64,000 nt of DNA, taken from contig CM069871.1 in NCBI GenBank assembly GCA_036172665.1, forward strand, positions 61,192,713 through 61,256,712, given 5' to 3'. Position 1 is the first letter of the stretch. Each line of letters opens with the position of its first letter. Source of the stretch: Prosopocoilus inquinatus (taxonomy: Eukaryota > Arthropoda > Insecta > Coleoptera > Lucanidae). The position numbers and the translations under genes were made by a program. Below the pieces are notes generated by a model, which did no database searches, had not been told where the DNA came from, and saw only the letters and a program-made list of their open reading frames with translations. Positions 10,724-21,742 of this stretch are shown piece by piece.

Positions 10724-11816
10724 TAGAGGGTGATTCACGGATCCCGTTCGTTAAAAGTTTACGGACTTTTCCTTTGAAATTCTATTTCCTATTTTACAAT
10801 TATAAGTTAGCGATAATGATCTATTAAAATATAATAATTACAACTATCGGTCACTTCCGCTTATACTGGAAGTTGCTGTCAACTTACTTATTTTAAATGG
10901 AATACCCAATTTTTTATTGCATTTCTGAATTTCTCAGGAAATTCTAAAATTATTTTATTCAACATATGATACAAGAAAAATTAGCCGTTTCAGAGTTATT
11001 TCCATCTTTTTCATTTTTCTTCAAACTTGCAATACCTTGCTTATGACACTGCCATCTTCGTGCAATAAAAGCCATGATGTTAATTTTTGGTCTGTAGTAG
11101 ACTACAGTAACATGTTTTAAACTTAATTGTCTACAGGATGGTTAAAAAGTAGCTTCTATTCGAACTGATTTCAATCGTCGAAAAGTAAAATTTTTTAAAT
11201 AGAACACCCAGTATACTTTTATACCACGTGACTGAGGATTAATTTTTCTTTCGTCCTGTATTAGCATTCCCTATACCTAACTCATATATCTCACTCGTTA
11301 TAGATGATTTTTATTTTAGAACATCATTTTTTTTATATTATTTTTAAATAGTAGGCTATGAAAACGAGACATATTGTAATTTTTGAAATCATCGTCCAGT
11401 AGAAATAAAAAAAAACAACTGGGCATGATCTTAAAGCATGTTACTATAGGCCAAAAATTAACATCATGGCTTTTATTGCACAAAGATGGCAGAGTCATTA
11501 GCAAGGTACTGCAAGTTTGAAAAAAAGGAAAAAAATGGAAATAACTCTGAAACGACTAATTTTCCTTGTATCATATCTTAAATAAAATAATTTCAGAATT
11601 TTCTGAGGAATTCAAAAATGCAATAAAAAAAGGGGCATTCTGTTTAAAATAAGATAGTTGACAGCAACTTCCGGTACAAGCGGAGGTGCCCGAAAGTTGG
11701 AAATATTACACTTTAATAGACCATTATCGCTAACTTATAACTGCAAAATATGAAAACGAAATTCAAAGGGGAAGTCCGTAAACTTTTAACGAACATGTTC
11801 CGTGAATCACCCTGTA
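10724..11816. mobile_element. Long-TIR DNA element, member 2, same family as 8823-10640
   Basis: The left end AGGGTGATTCACGG and right end CCGTGAATCACCCTGTA are inverted. The arms run from 10724 to about 11150 and from about 11410 to 11816, are diverged, and share GCTGTCAACTTACTTATTTT-type blocks with member 1. It is shorter than member 1 and lacks its central segment. The flanks are TA on the left and TT on the right, so the target duplication is imperfect. The 80 bp between the two members begins with CAGGGTGTTGGAAAAAA, which looks like the end of another element. Confidence 0.8.
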
Positions 11817-12657
11817 TTGTTTTGTTCTAAAAGTATAACTAATTTTTATGTATAAAATTGCTAATCTATGAAATTATAATTCGTATTCAATTAATAGAAT
11901 CTTTTATTGATGATTTATGAATTGCGACTGAAATTCTCTTTTTTTAAGCCGCAATTTACTATTGTCAAACTTTTCCTTTCCTACGGGCTTCTAGTTCCCC
12001 TTTTGATTCGAACTTTTGTGCGACGATTCATTTTTAGGCCGATACCCAATGCAGTGCAGTGCAAAATGGCGGACAAAAGATGAGAAATCGGCGGTAAGTT
12101 GACACGAAATATTAAATTTAATAAACAAAAAAAAAACCTAAAAATTCTGCCAACTTTTGTCCGCTGTTCATATCATGCAAAAATTTTAGATTTATGCTCT
12201 TCTGTTCCCGTGTACATTGATTTTAATCGTTTTTTAACGTGTATTTTAATGTTAATTAAACATACAACCTAAGGTATGTTAAACATTTTTTTACTTTCAT
12301 TTGTTCGCTCACTTAATTGATTTTTGTAGTCTTGCGTTGCTGAAGATGGCCTTATTCTAAGACGTTCTAGACGTTCGAAATTCCTAAGTTTATATAGTAA
12401 CCTAAGACACATCCACTTCTTCTACTATTATGTTGTTAGTTACTAGCATATGTAAGACTCTTATTAGAAAAAAAGTTGTTTTTTTTCTAAATTCATTCCA
12501 GGAACTCTACCATCAGTGTTATTTCAGCTGGGGTTCCTAGATTTGATTGACGTTTGCTTTACTTGGTAGGGCTCGGAAGCAATCTGTCAAATTAATCATT
12601 TTTTCAACCACGATCGATTTTATGACCTAGAAAAAATAGTATTTTGGAATCACACTG
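11817..12657. other. Unassigned spacer
   Basis: No supported gene. At about 12064 there is an AAAATGGCGG motif followed 40 bp later by a GGTAAGTTG donor-like site, but the ATG frame stops after five codons. Confidence 0.45.
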
Positions 12658-13428
12658 TACACAGGCTGTCCATTTTTCGAGCCCAAGCATGGGAATCTCA
12701 CTTATCTTAGGAGATACGAGGTCGGTTAAATTAGGCCAAAGTTGCGTATTTTCATGTTAATTAATAATCTGAAAAACAATTTAAATTATTTCTTTTCGTT
12801 TTGAAGATATTGAGAAAAAACTAAAATTTTTCATTTTCGTTTTTATTTTTTAAATCGAAAACCGGCAAAGCTAGACATTTATATACTTACACATTATTAA
12901 GGCACTTTTTTACGGAAAATCTAAATCTGTCATTACATTTACCCGAGCTGTCAAAATTGTAGAGATACGACTGCCAACTTTTTTTTTCTTATTGGCGCCA
13001 TGTTGGATTTTCATATTTCTAAATAAAGATTTTTTCTCCGGTTCTAACAATTTATTACACATTACGGTTGATTTGATTTTTTGACCAAAATTTCTATTTT
13101 TTATTTTTACAAAGAGCGCTGTAGAAACAATAAAGATTTTGTCACTTATGTGGCGTTAGCTTAACCAACTGAAAACGGGGTAGAAATTCTGCACTCTTAA
13201 AAATCACTTTTTCATCACTCAATTTTTATAATATTCTTATTGCAAACAACCCTCTCTCTAAGCACAAAACAATTATTCGGGTTTTACAAGACAAACTACA
13301 GTCAACTTTACATACCACACCAGGTGGAGAATTCTGAAAGAAACATAAGAATCGTCATTGGAAAATCCATATTCATAACACCACAAAGAGTAGGTTAAAT
13401 TTGTAACTTCTTTTTGTCTTATAAATTT

Positions 13429-15045
13429 GTGTTTCATTGTACACTTCTGCTATAAAGTTTTCGGACTACGAGACATGCCACTGGCAGTAAGAAATTTTAT
13501 GCTTTGCAATTATGAACCTTATAGCTTTTACAACCGTACCTGCTACCCCGATAATAAAACCGGTCATCGCAAACACAGCGATTTAACACAGATGCGAACT
13601 TATTCAACCAACTTGAATAATCTGCTAGAAAGACTTTCATTGTAGTTGGATGGATAAGAAATTTAACAAAATTTATTTTCTAAATATTATAACATGTGTA
13701 GTAAATAATGTGTGCATTATGAAATTAAAATTTCTGAAACTTTGGCAATTGAAATTAAATAAGTCAATAAAATAAAATCTGTTATTTTTCGTTAATTAAA
13801 TTTAACTTTCTAGTTTCATTAAATACACATATGTTTTGCAACTAATTAATAGCTTTGTTGAGCAGAACTTCTTAGCATTTATATTATTATAATAAGAAAC
13901 AAATTTAAATAATCTAGCTCATTCTATCTAGTTTTTCAAATACTCAAAAATCATTCACATATTGTCACAAAATAAATGTTATACGATTTAATCATTTTCT
14001 CTTAACTTCTAGATTAATGAAAACTTGCCAAACTTTGTGGATGAACTTTTCAACTTATTTTACTGATGTCAGATTTGAGAAGAAACTAAAAAGAAGAATA
14101 TTATTTTTTCCACTGTGGCGTACAATGAAATATGTATATTATTTTTAACGCAAGTATTGCAATTTTTAAGTATTACACATATCATTCTATATTCTAGGAG
14201 TTTAATACTATATTTGTTAAGTTTCCTAAATTTGTATGATTCTGAATAATTTTAATGAGTTAATTATTCGATCAATAAGTATCATCAGTAAACTTATTAT
14301 TTAAATGAAATTAAGTTATTTTAAATTTATTTCACTGTAAATTCTTACAATATTATATGATACCGTATAAAAAAGAATAACATACACTGGAAAAAGTATT
14401 CAAGACTTTATTATTGAGAACAACGAAAAACTTATTACAAGTAAAAGCAAAACTGAAATAAAAATTAACAAAATAATAATTCACATATACATATATTTAC
14501 ATAAAAAAATAGGTAAATAAAATACAAACGAATAAAATTTTTGTGAAGTCAAACAAACCAGAAGTGTATAAAGGCAGAAATTTGGTATAATTATAATTTT
14601 TCAGATTAATTAACATCGTCGATCCTTTATAGCAATTTAACATTTATATGTCTTTATAATATGATCTGAAATCCTGTTATTTAACAATATAAAATATTTT
14701 AATTAAAAAAAAACATTTTTTGTTCAATTTTTAAGTTAAAGCAAAAGAGAACAAACAAATTCGCCACCGCGTCCGCGTTCGCAACCGCGCGTCGCCTCAA
14801 TAAATACTCGGAACCAAATACTGGCAACGAAATTCAACAAACCATAAACATCTGCACCGGCCGGGGTTTAATAGGACCTAAGTAAACAACCCTCCTATCG
14901 GGGTGCGGAGAAAGTGTCTCTGTTCCTTAAGGTTCGAAATATATTAGGCCCGTTTCAATAAGGTTCAAATTCGAACGATTTTATTGCTTTTCATTTCGAA
15001 ACTTTTAAGCATTAGTGTACCTACACAACAGAAAATAGTCTGTGG
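13429..15045 (+). repeat. Dispersed repeat family R, copy 1
   Basis: The left part contains TGCTTTGCAATTATGAACCT, also present at 25560. The right part (about 14930-15040) contains TTTCAATAAGG.TCAAATTC and TAGTGTAC.TAC, also present at 26829-26940. The order and orientation of the blocks match copy 2, with little similarity between. A short GC-rich run lies at 14764-14795. Element type unknown. Confidence 0.55.
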
Positions 15046-15472
15046 GAGATAAATCTGGCCCTCTGCTGGCCAACCGATGTCTCCGTTATTTCTTTTTAGA
15101 AAACATTTTAGTTAAACAATCAGCAAATCAGGCGTCATCTTGTTGAAATCATCTGTTTATTAATGTATTTCATAAGACACGTTTTTTTAAGAAAATTTAG
15201 GTATCCGTTTTCAGACAATGATGATTTTTATGTTCGCGTGTGTTGCTTGAACAGCTACTCGTCATTGGTGCCTTTATATTCGGGTTGTCGGCATTGGATC
15301 ATATCACAATTTGAGGGAAATTTGTATTTCCTTCTAACTGGCTTCTTACAAATGTACAAAATTTTATTCGCCATTCATTATCGCCGGCCAGAAGAGGTTC
15401 CATTTTTTTTCTTCATTCTTCATACCACTTAATGTGGTAGCTTTGAAAGAATTTTGTTTGTTGAGCTATTAA

Positions 15473-15600
15473 GGTCCAGTTTTACAATTGCCGCTCAACT
15501 TTGAGCTGAGGTTTAAACCCTTAGCAACGATTATTTCAATAATTGTTGTAAAGGATTTAAGCTTCGGCTCAAAGTTAAACCGTGATTGTAAAACTGGGCC
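15473..15600. mobile_element. TAA-flanked hairpin MITE, family M
   Basis: The left terminus GGTCCAGTTTTACAAT and right terminus ATTGTAAAACTGGGCC are inverted with one mismatch, and TAA flanks both ends (15470-15472 and 15601-15603). Inner sequences (CTCAACTTTGAG, CGGCTCAAAGTT) continue the hairpin. The 3-bp TAA duplication and G/C-rich termini followed by GTTT fit PIF/Harbinger MITEs. Confidence 0.75.
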
Positions 15601-16198
15601 TAATATTATTTTGCACTGAAAGCAGGAGTTGTTTACAATTAAAATATTATGTCTTTCAAGCTTCTAGAATTTCTTCCGCGTTTTTAGTTGGTTAAGCTAG
15701 CCCCACATAAGTGTCAAAATCTTGATTGTTTCCACAACGTTCTTCCTAAAAATAAAAAAATAGAAATTTTGGTGAAAAAGTCATATAAACCGTAATGTGT
15801 GTTACACTATTAGAATCGGAGAAAAAATCTTTATTTAGAAATATGAAAATCCAATATGGCGCCCATAAGAAAAAAAAAGTTGACAGTCGTATCTCTACAA
15901 TTTTGACAGCTCCGGTAAATGCAATGACAGATTTGGATTCAACGTAAAAAAGTGTGCCTTAATAATGTGTAAGTTATAAATGTCTAGCTTTATCGGTTTT
16001 CGATTTAAAAAATAAAAACGAAAATGAAAAATTCTAGTTTTTTCTCAATATCTTGAAAACGAAAAGGATTATTTTAAATTGGTTTTCAGATTATTAATTA
16101 GCATGAAAATACGCAACTTTGGCCTAATTTAACCGACCTCGTATCTCTTAAGATAAGTGAGATCCCCATGCTTGGGCTCGAAAAACGGATAGCCTGTA

Positions 16199-17572
16199 TA
16201 GTATGCCGAATCGTATCGTGTATAAACTTGAATTTTTGAAACATCTGCCGCCGAAAATTTTTGGCTGGTACCTACATGCACATGTGCATTATTGTTGATA
16301 TCTCTTTGCTTCCGCACCGTGTTCGAGGAGCAAGAATGAATCGGCTTGGCCCAATAATCTCCGGTTAGCGGTCCTCGGGCCTCGCGGCGGACCGTCTCTT
16401 TTTCTCCGGTCTTCAATGACCGCGCTACTAGGTCGCCCGTTTCGATCGGTCTACGGAGGAGACTTCTTTATTTGTGCCGGAGCCCGGCGGGCACCTCGGC
16501 GTTACGTAAATTTCAGTTATGACGCGCACATCCTTGCGAAACCGCTACGTTCGTGGGCAATTTCGATAATCCGGCTGACCCAATTCCGGCACGCTCTTCG
16601 TTTTGTTTGACAGCCGGTGTGTTGTTTTGAATGCTCTCTTTAAAGCGTTCGAAACCATGCGTGTTCGTTTAGTATAATGAAATGACTCGCTAAACTTATA
16701 AAGAGGTAAAATTGGTTTCATAACGAATTTATATTCTTATCTAATCTAATTTTTTCAGAAATGAGAACTACTCAAAAAAAACAATAATTTAGAGTTTATT
16801 TCTTATGACGTTATAGTTACAACACGTTGGGTGGCAAATTGTTGTATCAAATCACTAAACAAACCGTAACATGTGTACATAAAAAGAGGCAGGGCAGTTC
16901 TTACCTACGTACCCGGGATTTCCACTCGTTGACTTGTTGTTGTTATCAAGGGACACGGCGTGATACCAACGGCAGCTTTCTAGAGTCGGAGAGGGCGTGG
17001 AGTAAAAGATGGAAATCCACAAAAAAAATAGTATATTTGAAAAATAAAAGGCCGGGAGGTGCCAACTAGAGGATACAAACCACGGTATCAAATGCAATTC
17101 CAACTCAAAATGAACCCCAGTTTTAACAAAGCCGGAAAGTGTCCAAGACAACAATTCAATGACGGGAAAAAATTATAATTTACGGTAAATAACAATAAAC
17201 ATAGCGTTAACGTTAAAGTTAGGTTCGTATTTCATCCAATGATTTTAAATATTTCAAAATACAAAAGGGTCTGTACGGTTGGAAATTTCCTATCGTCTCA
17301 CAATAACCCATATAACAAAAAATTAATTAATTAATTTCTAGTACTTAAATCCACTCAAACGTTAACAAAGTAGTGTAATTACGATTGACAAATATTAACG
17401 AGCAAAAATTAAATATTGACTTTAACAATTGAATCAGCTTGTCTGACGCAAGGTGAGTCATAAACTAGACAACTAAAGTTGCACGTCATTTAAAAGAATA
17501 AAAAAAGTATCTTGTAAGACGAGTCCGTAGATAAGTAGCGATGATCACTCGGAGTGACGAAGAAAAAAAAAG
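16199..17572. other. Unassigned spacer, partly GC-rich
   Basis: 16320-16520 is clearly richer in G+C than its surroundings. The minus-strand open frame 16129-16416 runs into the TIR of the neighbouring element and is not called. No other gene, repeat or RNA is supported. Confidence 0.45.
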
Positions 17573-18714
17573 TGTTGTAGTTATTTATTTTACAAGTTTA
17601 GAATTTAAGAAAGTTTATGCATTCTCGGGATATCTCTGAAGCACTAGCATATTTGTTTACGTTATTAGTTTGGTAATATGATATGGGGGCGTGTTTAGTC
17701 TTGGCTGAAAAGAAACGGCAGAGACGACAGTCTCCCAGGGGCTTCGCGGAAGGCGAAACGTGTCGGTAAACGGGGCCACGGATGGGCCTGATGATATACG
17801 GGGTGGCCGCAGTGTGTTGCCGGACATGAGATAGAGGGTGTCTGCAGAATATGACCTGAGATGGTATGTTCTGGCAGAAGTGTTAGGGCGGTACATTCTC
17901 ACGATTGGCAATACGGTTTGAGGGTCATGAGTTATGAGTTATGCGGAGGTATTCTGGTAGCAGAATACCGTCCGGGACGCAATCCGGGGTGTTGCCAGAG
18001 AATGCTACCGTGCACCAGCATACGGTATCGGGGCTCTTGCCGCGGCGTGCAGGCAGCGCCGATGAAGAGCACGGTACCGGCAAAGCTATTAGCTGTATTC
18101 TGCATTCTTTGTGAGTGAGAATTCAGTTGATTGCATTCCTGACCAGGTGATAGCATTGAGCTATCCAGAAAGGTCTGACATGATGATGTCATTGGACCGG
18201 TACGGAGTGGTGCTTAACACTTACGCAGTCGGTGACATCAACTGATCCTGAGAACGTATGCTCGGTAGGCAAGGTATGCTAATATCCATCGGGAGGGGTG
18301 GGTTTTGTATCCACAGGTGAATGTGGGGGGTAATGCATGCGAAGATAAGAAGTCAACTTGCGAGTATGACTTCCCCAGTGTCCAATATCATCATGAGGGA
18401 GCTACAGCTGCTAGATTCGCCGCTAGAGCAGGTAGGGCCGGGAAAGCGGCCCCGGTGAGTGGACTGTTCCATTTTACTGAATAGATACTCGTGAAGGGTT
18501 ACTTATAATTTGCATGGTCCTTATCGAATTGGAATGCGATGCCCGGAAGCTAACACGTTTACCTTCAGCGCTTGTTGTGGTCAGGGAAGCGAGAAAGAAA
18601 GAAAGAACATTAGGAATGAGAGACCTAACCAATGGTGAGTGAATGTTTATTGTAACTCCGTCCTCAGATAATATTGGTTGTCTATAATATTTAAACAAAA
18701 AAAATCTAGCCAAC
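17573..18714 (+). mobile_element. Solo LTR A, 1142 bp, GC-rich
   Basis: The segment begins TGTTGTAGTTATTT and ends CTAGCCAAC, with a perfect 5-bp direct duplication AAAAG on both sides (17568-17572 and 18715-18719). It matches, in inverse orientation, 32560-33747, which has its own different 5-bp duplication. The 5' TG, length, duplication and absence of internal coding are those of a solo LTR left by recombination. The 3' end is not the usual CA. It is much richer in G+C than the host (for example 17990-18070). Short open frames inside it are not credible genes. Copies A and B share about 85% outside one variable block (about 17700-17820). Confidence 0.75.
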
Positions 18715-19060
18715 AAAAGGTATAAAGGGTTACCTTAACGGCACCACCTCCGGTAGTATTCGGTGAATCGATCCCGAAGCTTCTTCGAAAGTCGTCTTCA
18801 GAGTACGACACCAGCCTTCTGAAGGAAATACGTGGCTTGAACGGTGTTCGAAACTTCACTTCGAGTAGACAGACTGTTTGGTACCTAGAGGTTTATCAGA
18901 ACGGGTAGGATAAAAGTGCCGTCGTAATCGGAAGTGGGATACGACTTGTCAAGTCAGCTTCAAAAACAGTACAAAATGAATGACGTAGACACCAAAGAAG
19001 TGTTTCTCAAGCGAAGAAAAACAATTTGCCCAGGGGGGAAAGATGATTACGTCGATTAAA
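18715..19060. other. Unassigned spacer
   Basis: No supported gene or repeat. Confidence 0.45.
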
Positions 19061-19144
19061 AATAGGTTAAACAACTGATAAAGGCTTCGGCACGAGCAAA
19101 TAGCAAATAGGTTAAACAACTGCTAAAGGCTTCGGCACGAGCAA
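19061..19144 (+). repeat. 45-bp tandem duplication
   Basis: AATAGGTTAAACAACTG(A/C) followed by TAAAGGCTTCGGCACGAGCA occurs at 19061 and again at 19106, with a single mismatch. Confidence 0.95.
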
Positions 19145-19232
19145 CGCAAAACGACGTGTTCCCCAGACCAGAGAGAGTTTTACACTGAAACGTAGGCGGA
19201 ATAAACGCACGGAGTCGGAAGGAGATCAGCTT

Positions 19233-19347
19233 AGGGATCACGACGAATAGAATTCTATTTTTGTGACGTCATATCGTCTCTAGGCGACTGCTTATTGTAT
19301 GGCGAGCGTGACGTCACAACAATAGAATTCTACTAGTCATGATCCTT
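19233..19347. promoter_or_regulatory. Palindrome carrying two canonical CRE motifs
   Basis: Arms of about 38 bp (19233-19271 and 19309-19347) flank a 37-bp loop. Each arm contains TAGAATTCTA and, at its inner end, TGACGTCA (19264-19271 and 19309-19316), the full CRE site bound by CREB/ATF factors in animals. The arms are nearly perfect at the core and looser at the outer ends. It may be a small fold-back insertion; a regulatory role is inference only. Confidence 0.5.
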
Positions 19348-19785
19348 ACGCAGGGCTGCCATTCGTCTAACAGAAAGATTTACCACAAATACAAGCGACT
19401 TCGACCGTAACAGGGTTGAAGATTGGTTGGCAACACTGAAGAAGAAACATGGCCACGCGTTCGACAAGAAAATTACGAAGACGTTTTGGTCGAAAACTCG
19501 ATGACGCGGGTAAAATGGAGAGTGTAACTGGCTCAGCAAAGGCAGTAAATCAATTAGAAGCCAATCTAAGTAAACACGGGGCGAGTGGTTTAAGAAAGTC
19601 AAGAGTTTTGGTTGACCACGGCAGCAAAAGAACCCAAGAGAGAAATGAACGGGTTTAGGTGTCAAAGCGTGACTAATGTCATGCAGCATATCAATTCCTG
19701 TTGAGTATTCGACACACGTTTTACCGGTCATAAGTGTCTGGATTTCAAGACTTTTGTGACACACGTTGCATATTATCGTTTAGAG

Positions 19786-19850
19786 CAGCGGTTCTCAACG
19801 TTGGAGTCGCGACTAGTTATAGGAAGAGGTAGCAATCGATCGTAAAAAAT
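19786..19850 (+). mobile_element. hAT-type terminal inverted repeat, one end only
   Basis: CAGCGGTTCTCAACGTTGGA followed by GTCGCGAC closely resembles the CAGxGGTTCTCAAC termini of Charlie-like hAT elements. No inverse partner was found downstream, so the element is truncated or the other end has decayed. Confidence 0.5.
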
Positions 19851-20302
19851 AAAATTTAAAATATGCAGCGTTGCCCATGTTTACTTAACAAACGGAAGTT
19901 TTTTTTTTAAATTTTAATTCTTATAAAGAAACCCAAATAACAATATTATTATTAATTTTAATTACGTGGGTATTTTTACAATGAATAAATTTTATTAACA
20001 AATTTTGAACAATATTTTGAACCCTAGAACGCATTTTTGAATTAGCGACGTACATTTTTCTTGCTTCCTGTGTATTTATTCATAAAATTTTAAATCTCGA
20101 ACAGCCATCTAACATTTAACAAGTTTTGCTATTACGAAATTACAATTTTTAAATTTAATTTTGTATTAATTTGGTCAAAATAAAGTATTAATAAATTTAA
20201 CGTTTGCTGGAAGTTGGAGTTTAATTCATCATCTGCTCGGCAATATTAAGAGCTACATATTTCAAAAGTTCGGTCGACTTGCGATTGATAACGACAGTGT
20301 AC
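19851..20302. other. Unassigned AT-rich spacer
   Basis: Probably includes the decayed interior of the hAT-like insertion beginning at 19786. Nothing else is recognised. Confidence 0.4.
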
Positions 20303-20690
20303 GATGAACCCTTACTTGGCCCCTCCCCCTCAACGTAATTCCACCTCGTATCGCTGCCCCGCCACAGATGGTATAGAAACTGTTAATCAAAACCTTAAGA
20401 AGAAAGCTCAATTTCGATCTCCTCCAGCTGCCCTTTTAGTCTTCTCCGTATATTATGAAACACCCTATATGTAGTTTAAATAAAGATGGTATGTGTGATG
20501 AACCCTTACTTAGCCCTGCCTTTCAACGTAATTCCCCCCGTACGGCTGTCCCGCCACAATGGTACAGAAACTATTTAACGGATCCTTAAGAAGAAAGCTC
20601 AACTTCAATCTCTTCTAGCTGACCTTTTAGCCTTCTCCGTACATTATGAGACACCCTATATATAATTTAAATAAAGATCGTATGTGTCAT
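20303..20690 (+). repeat. 194-bp direct tandem duplication
   Basis: GATGAACCCTTACTT starts at 20303 and again at 20497. Both units continue through CAACGTAATTCC, CCTTAAGAAGAAAGCTCAA, CCTTTTAG.CTTCTCCGTA and ACACCCTATAT to AAATAAAGAT. The units differ at about 15% of positions. Confidence 0.9.
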
Positions 20691-21502
20691 GCATCAAATC
20701 TGTGTATGTAAGTATGTAAACGGCAGGAAACTGTTTAAATTTTTTTTATTAAGCCCTCCGCTCCAGATTTCACCTTCTTTGTTATATTAATTAAGGTTCA
20801 ATTTGTAAGGATTTGAATTTCCTATCGGTACGAAGAGAAAAAGAACCGTTTATTTGTTTCATTTAATCTCACTGCCGATGACGAAAGTTTTCTGTTAGAA
20901 TCACAACGGCCGACAGTATATTTCTACGAATATAAACAACCCCATGCCAGCGTAACATAATACATCTTTGTTAACTAACGCGTACTTGACGAAATATGAT
21001 CGAATACAAGTCACTATGATTCATTTCTGTTGAACGTATAAAAAGCTGACAATGCAGTTCTAATACGGAACTTTCCGTTGCACTTAGCCTAGCTAAACGC
21101 AGGGTTATTTAAATTCCTACAGTTGCCTAGCTTTAATGAAAAGTGAGTCGTGAAACCATCTTGAAACGTCACAAAAGTTCGCTAAACTAAATATATTAAA
21201 TGTCGCCTCTAACTTTACTATTTTTTTAGTTTTAATTGACAGAAATTGTGGTATGTAATAAATAATTTGACTTTCTTTCTATTTGGTTGTAAAACAATTC
21301 TCTTACATCCCGTTGATAATCCTTTTTGTTATTTCAACCGATCCGAAAAATGTTCTTGTTATTATTTTTTTTATATAGACTAATTGTGTTCTATGAAACG
21401 TTGGATACGGGAAGCTAATCAGACTTCGGTGGGTAAGTGAATCAGTACAGCTTGAAATCTAATCACTGTAAACGATAGAAAAATTCTTACCTCTCTCCAT
21501 TA
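20691..21502. other. Unassigned spacer
   Basis: No supported gene. GTATAAAAAGCTGAC at about 21035 looks like a TATA box, but no transcript start or frame follows. Confidence 0.4.
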
Positions 21503-21503
21503 T

Positions 21504-21532
21504 ATTAATAATAATAATAATAATAATAATAA
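21504..21532 (-). repeat. (ATT)n tail of LINE A
   Basis: About nine AAT/ATT units directly after the AATAAAG of the LINE 3' UTR on the minus strand. LINE B ends in the same tail on the plus strand at about 43151-43176. Confidence 0.9.
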
Positions 21533-21742
21533 TCGTGTCTTTATTATTATACACAGAAAATAATAGAATACAAAGAATAAAATTAAACATTAAATTCATT
21601 TGGCGAGGTTCAGTACAAACGCCAAAATGACGTTTTACTGCTCTACCACCTAACCAAAGGATCGATAGCTACTTAACTATACAAAAAAAAAGCATAAGAC
21701 GTGTTTAGTTTAGTTTAGTGTTCAGTTTGATTAGCAAGCGGT

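Larger units (their letters stand above)
12660..16198. mobile_element. Long-TIR DNA element, member 3 (distinct sequence), 3.5 kb
   Basis: ACAGGCTGTCC at the left end and GGATAGCCTGTA at the right end are inverted and flanked by TA. The arms are about 520 bp: 12660 to ~13175 and ~15685 to 16198. They share blocks such as CCAATATGGCGCC / GGCGCCATGTTGG, AAAACCGGCAAAGCTAGACA-type sequence and ACCTCGTATCTC. The interior carries a family R repeat and a TAA-flanked MITE and is very AT-rich at 13650-14750. No transposase was found. Size, TA flanks and arm length parallel 8823-10640 and 40637-45234. Confidence 0.85.

Noticed and set aside
12055..12115. AAAATGGCGG followed by a GGTAAGTTG splice-donor-like site, suggesting a first exon
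   Set aside because: The ATG frame stops after five codons and no acceptor or downstream exon was found.
16129..16416. 95-codon open frame on the minus strand with some protein-like composition
   Set aside because: Its 3' third runs through the TIR of the 12660-16198 element and no domain is recognisable, so it is most likely a chance chimera.
19333..19764. 143-codon minus-strand frame, the overlapping plus-strand frame at 19449-19658, and a third frame at 19343-19504 containing RVEDWLATLKKKHGHAF
   Set aside because: The frames conflict with each other. The third looks the most protein-like but is only 53 codons, has no start and matches no family I know.
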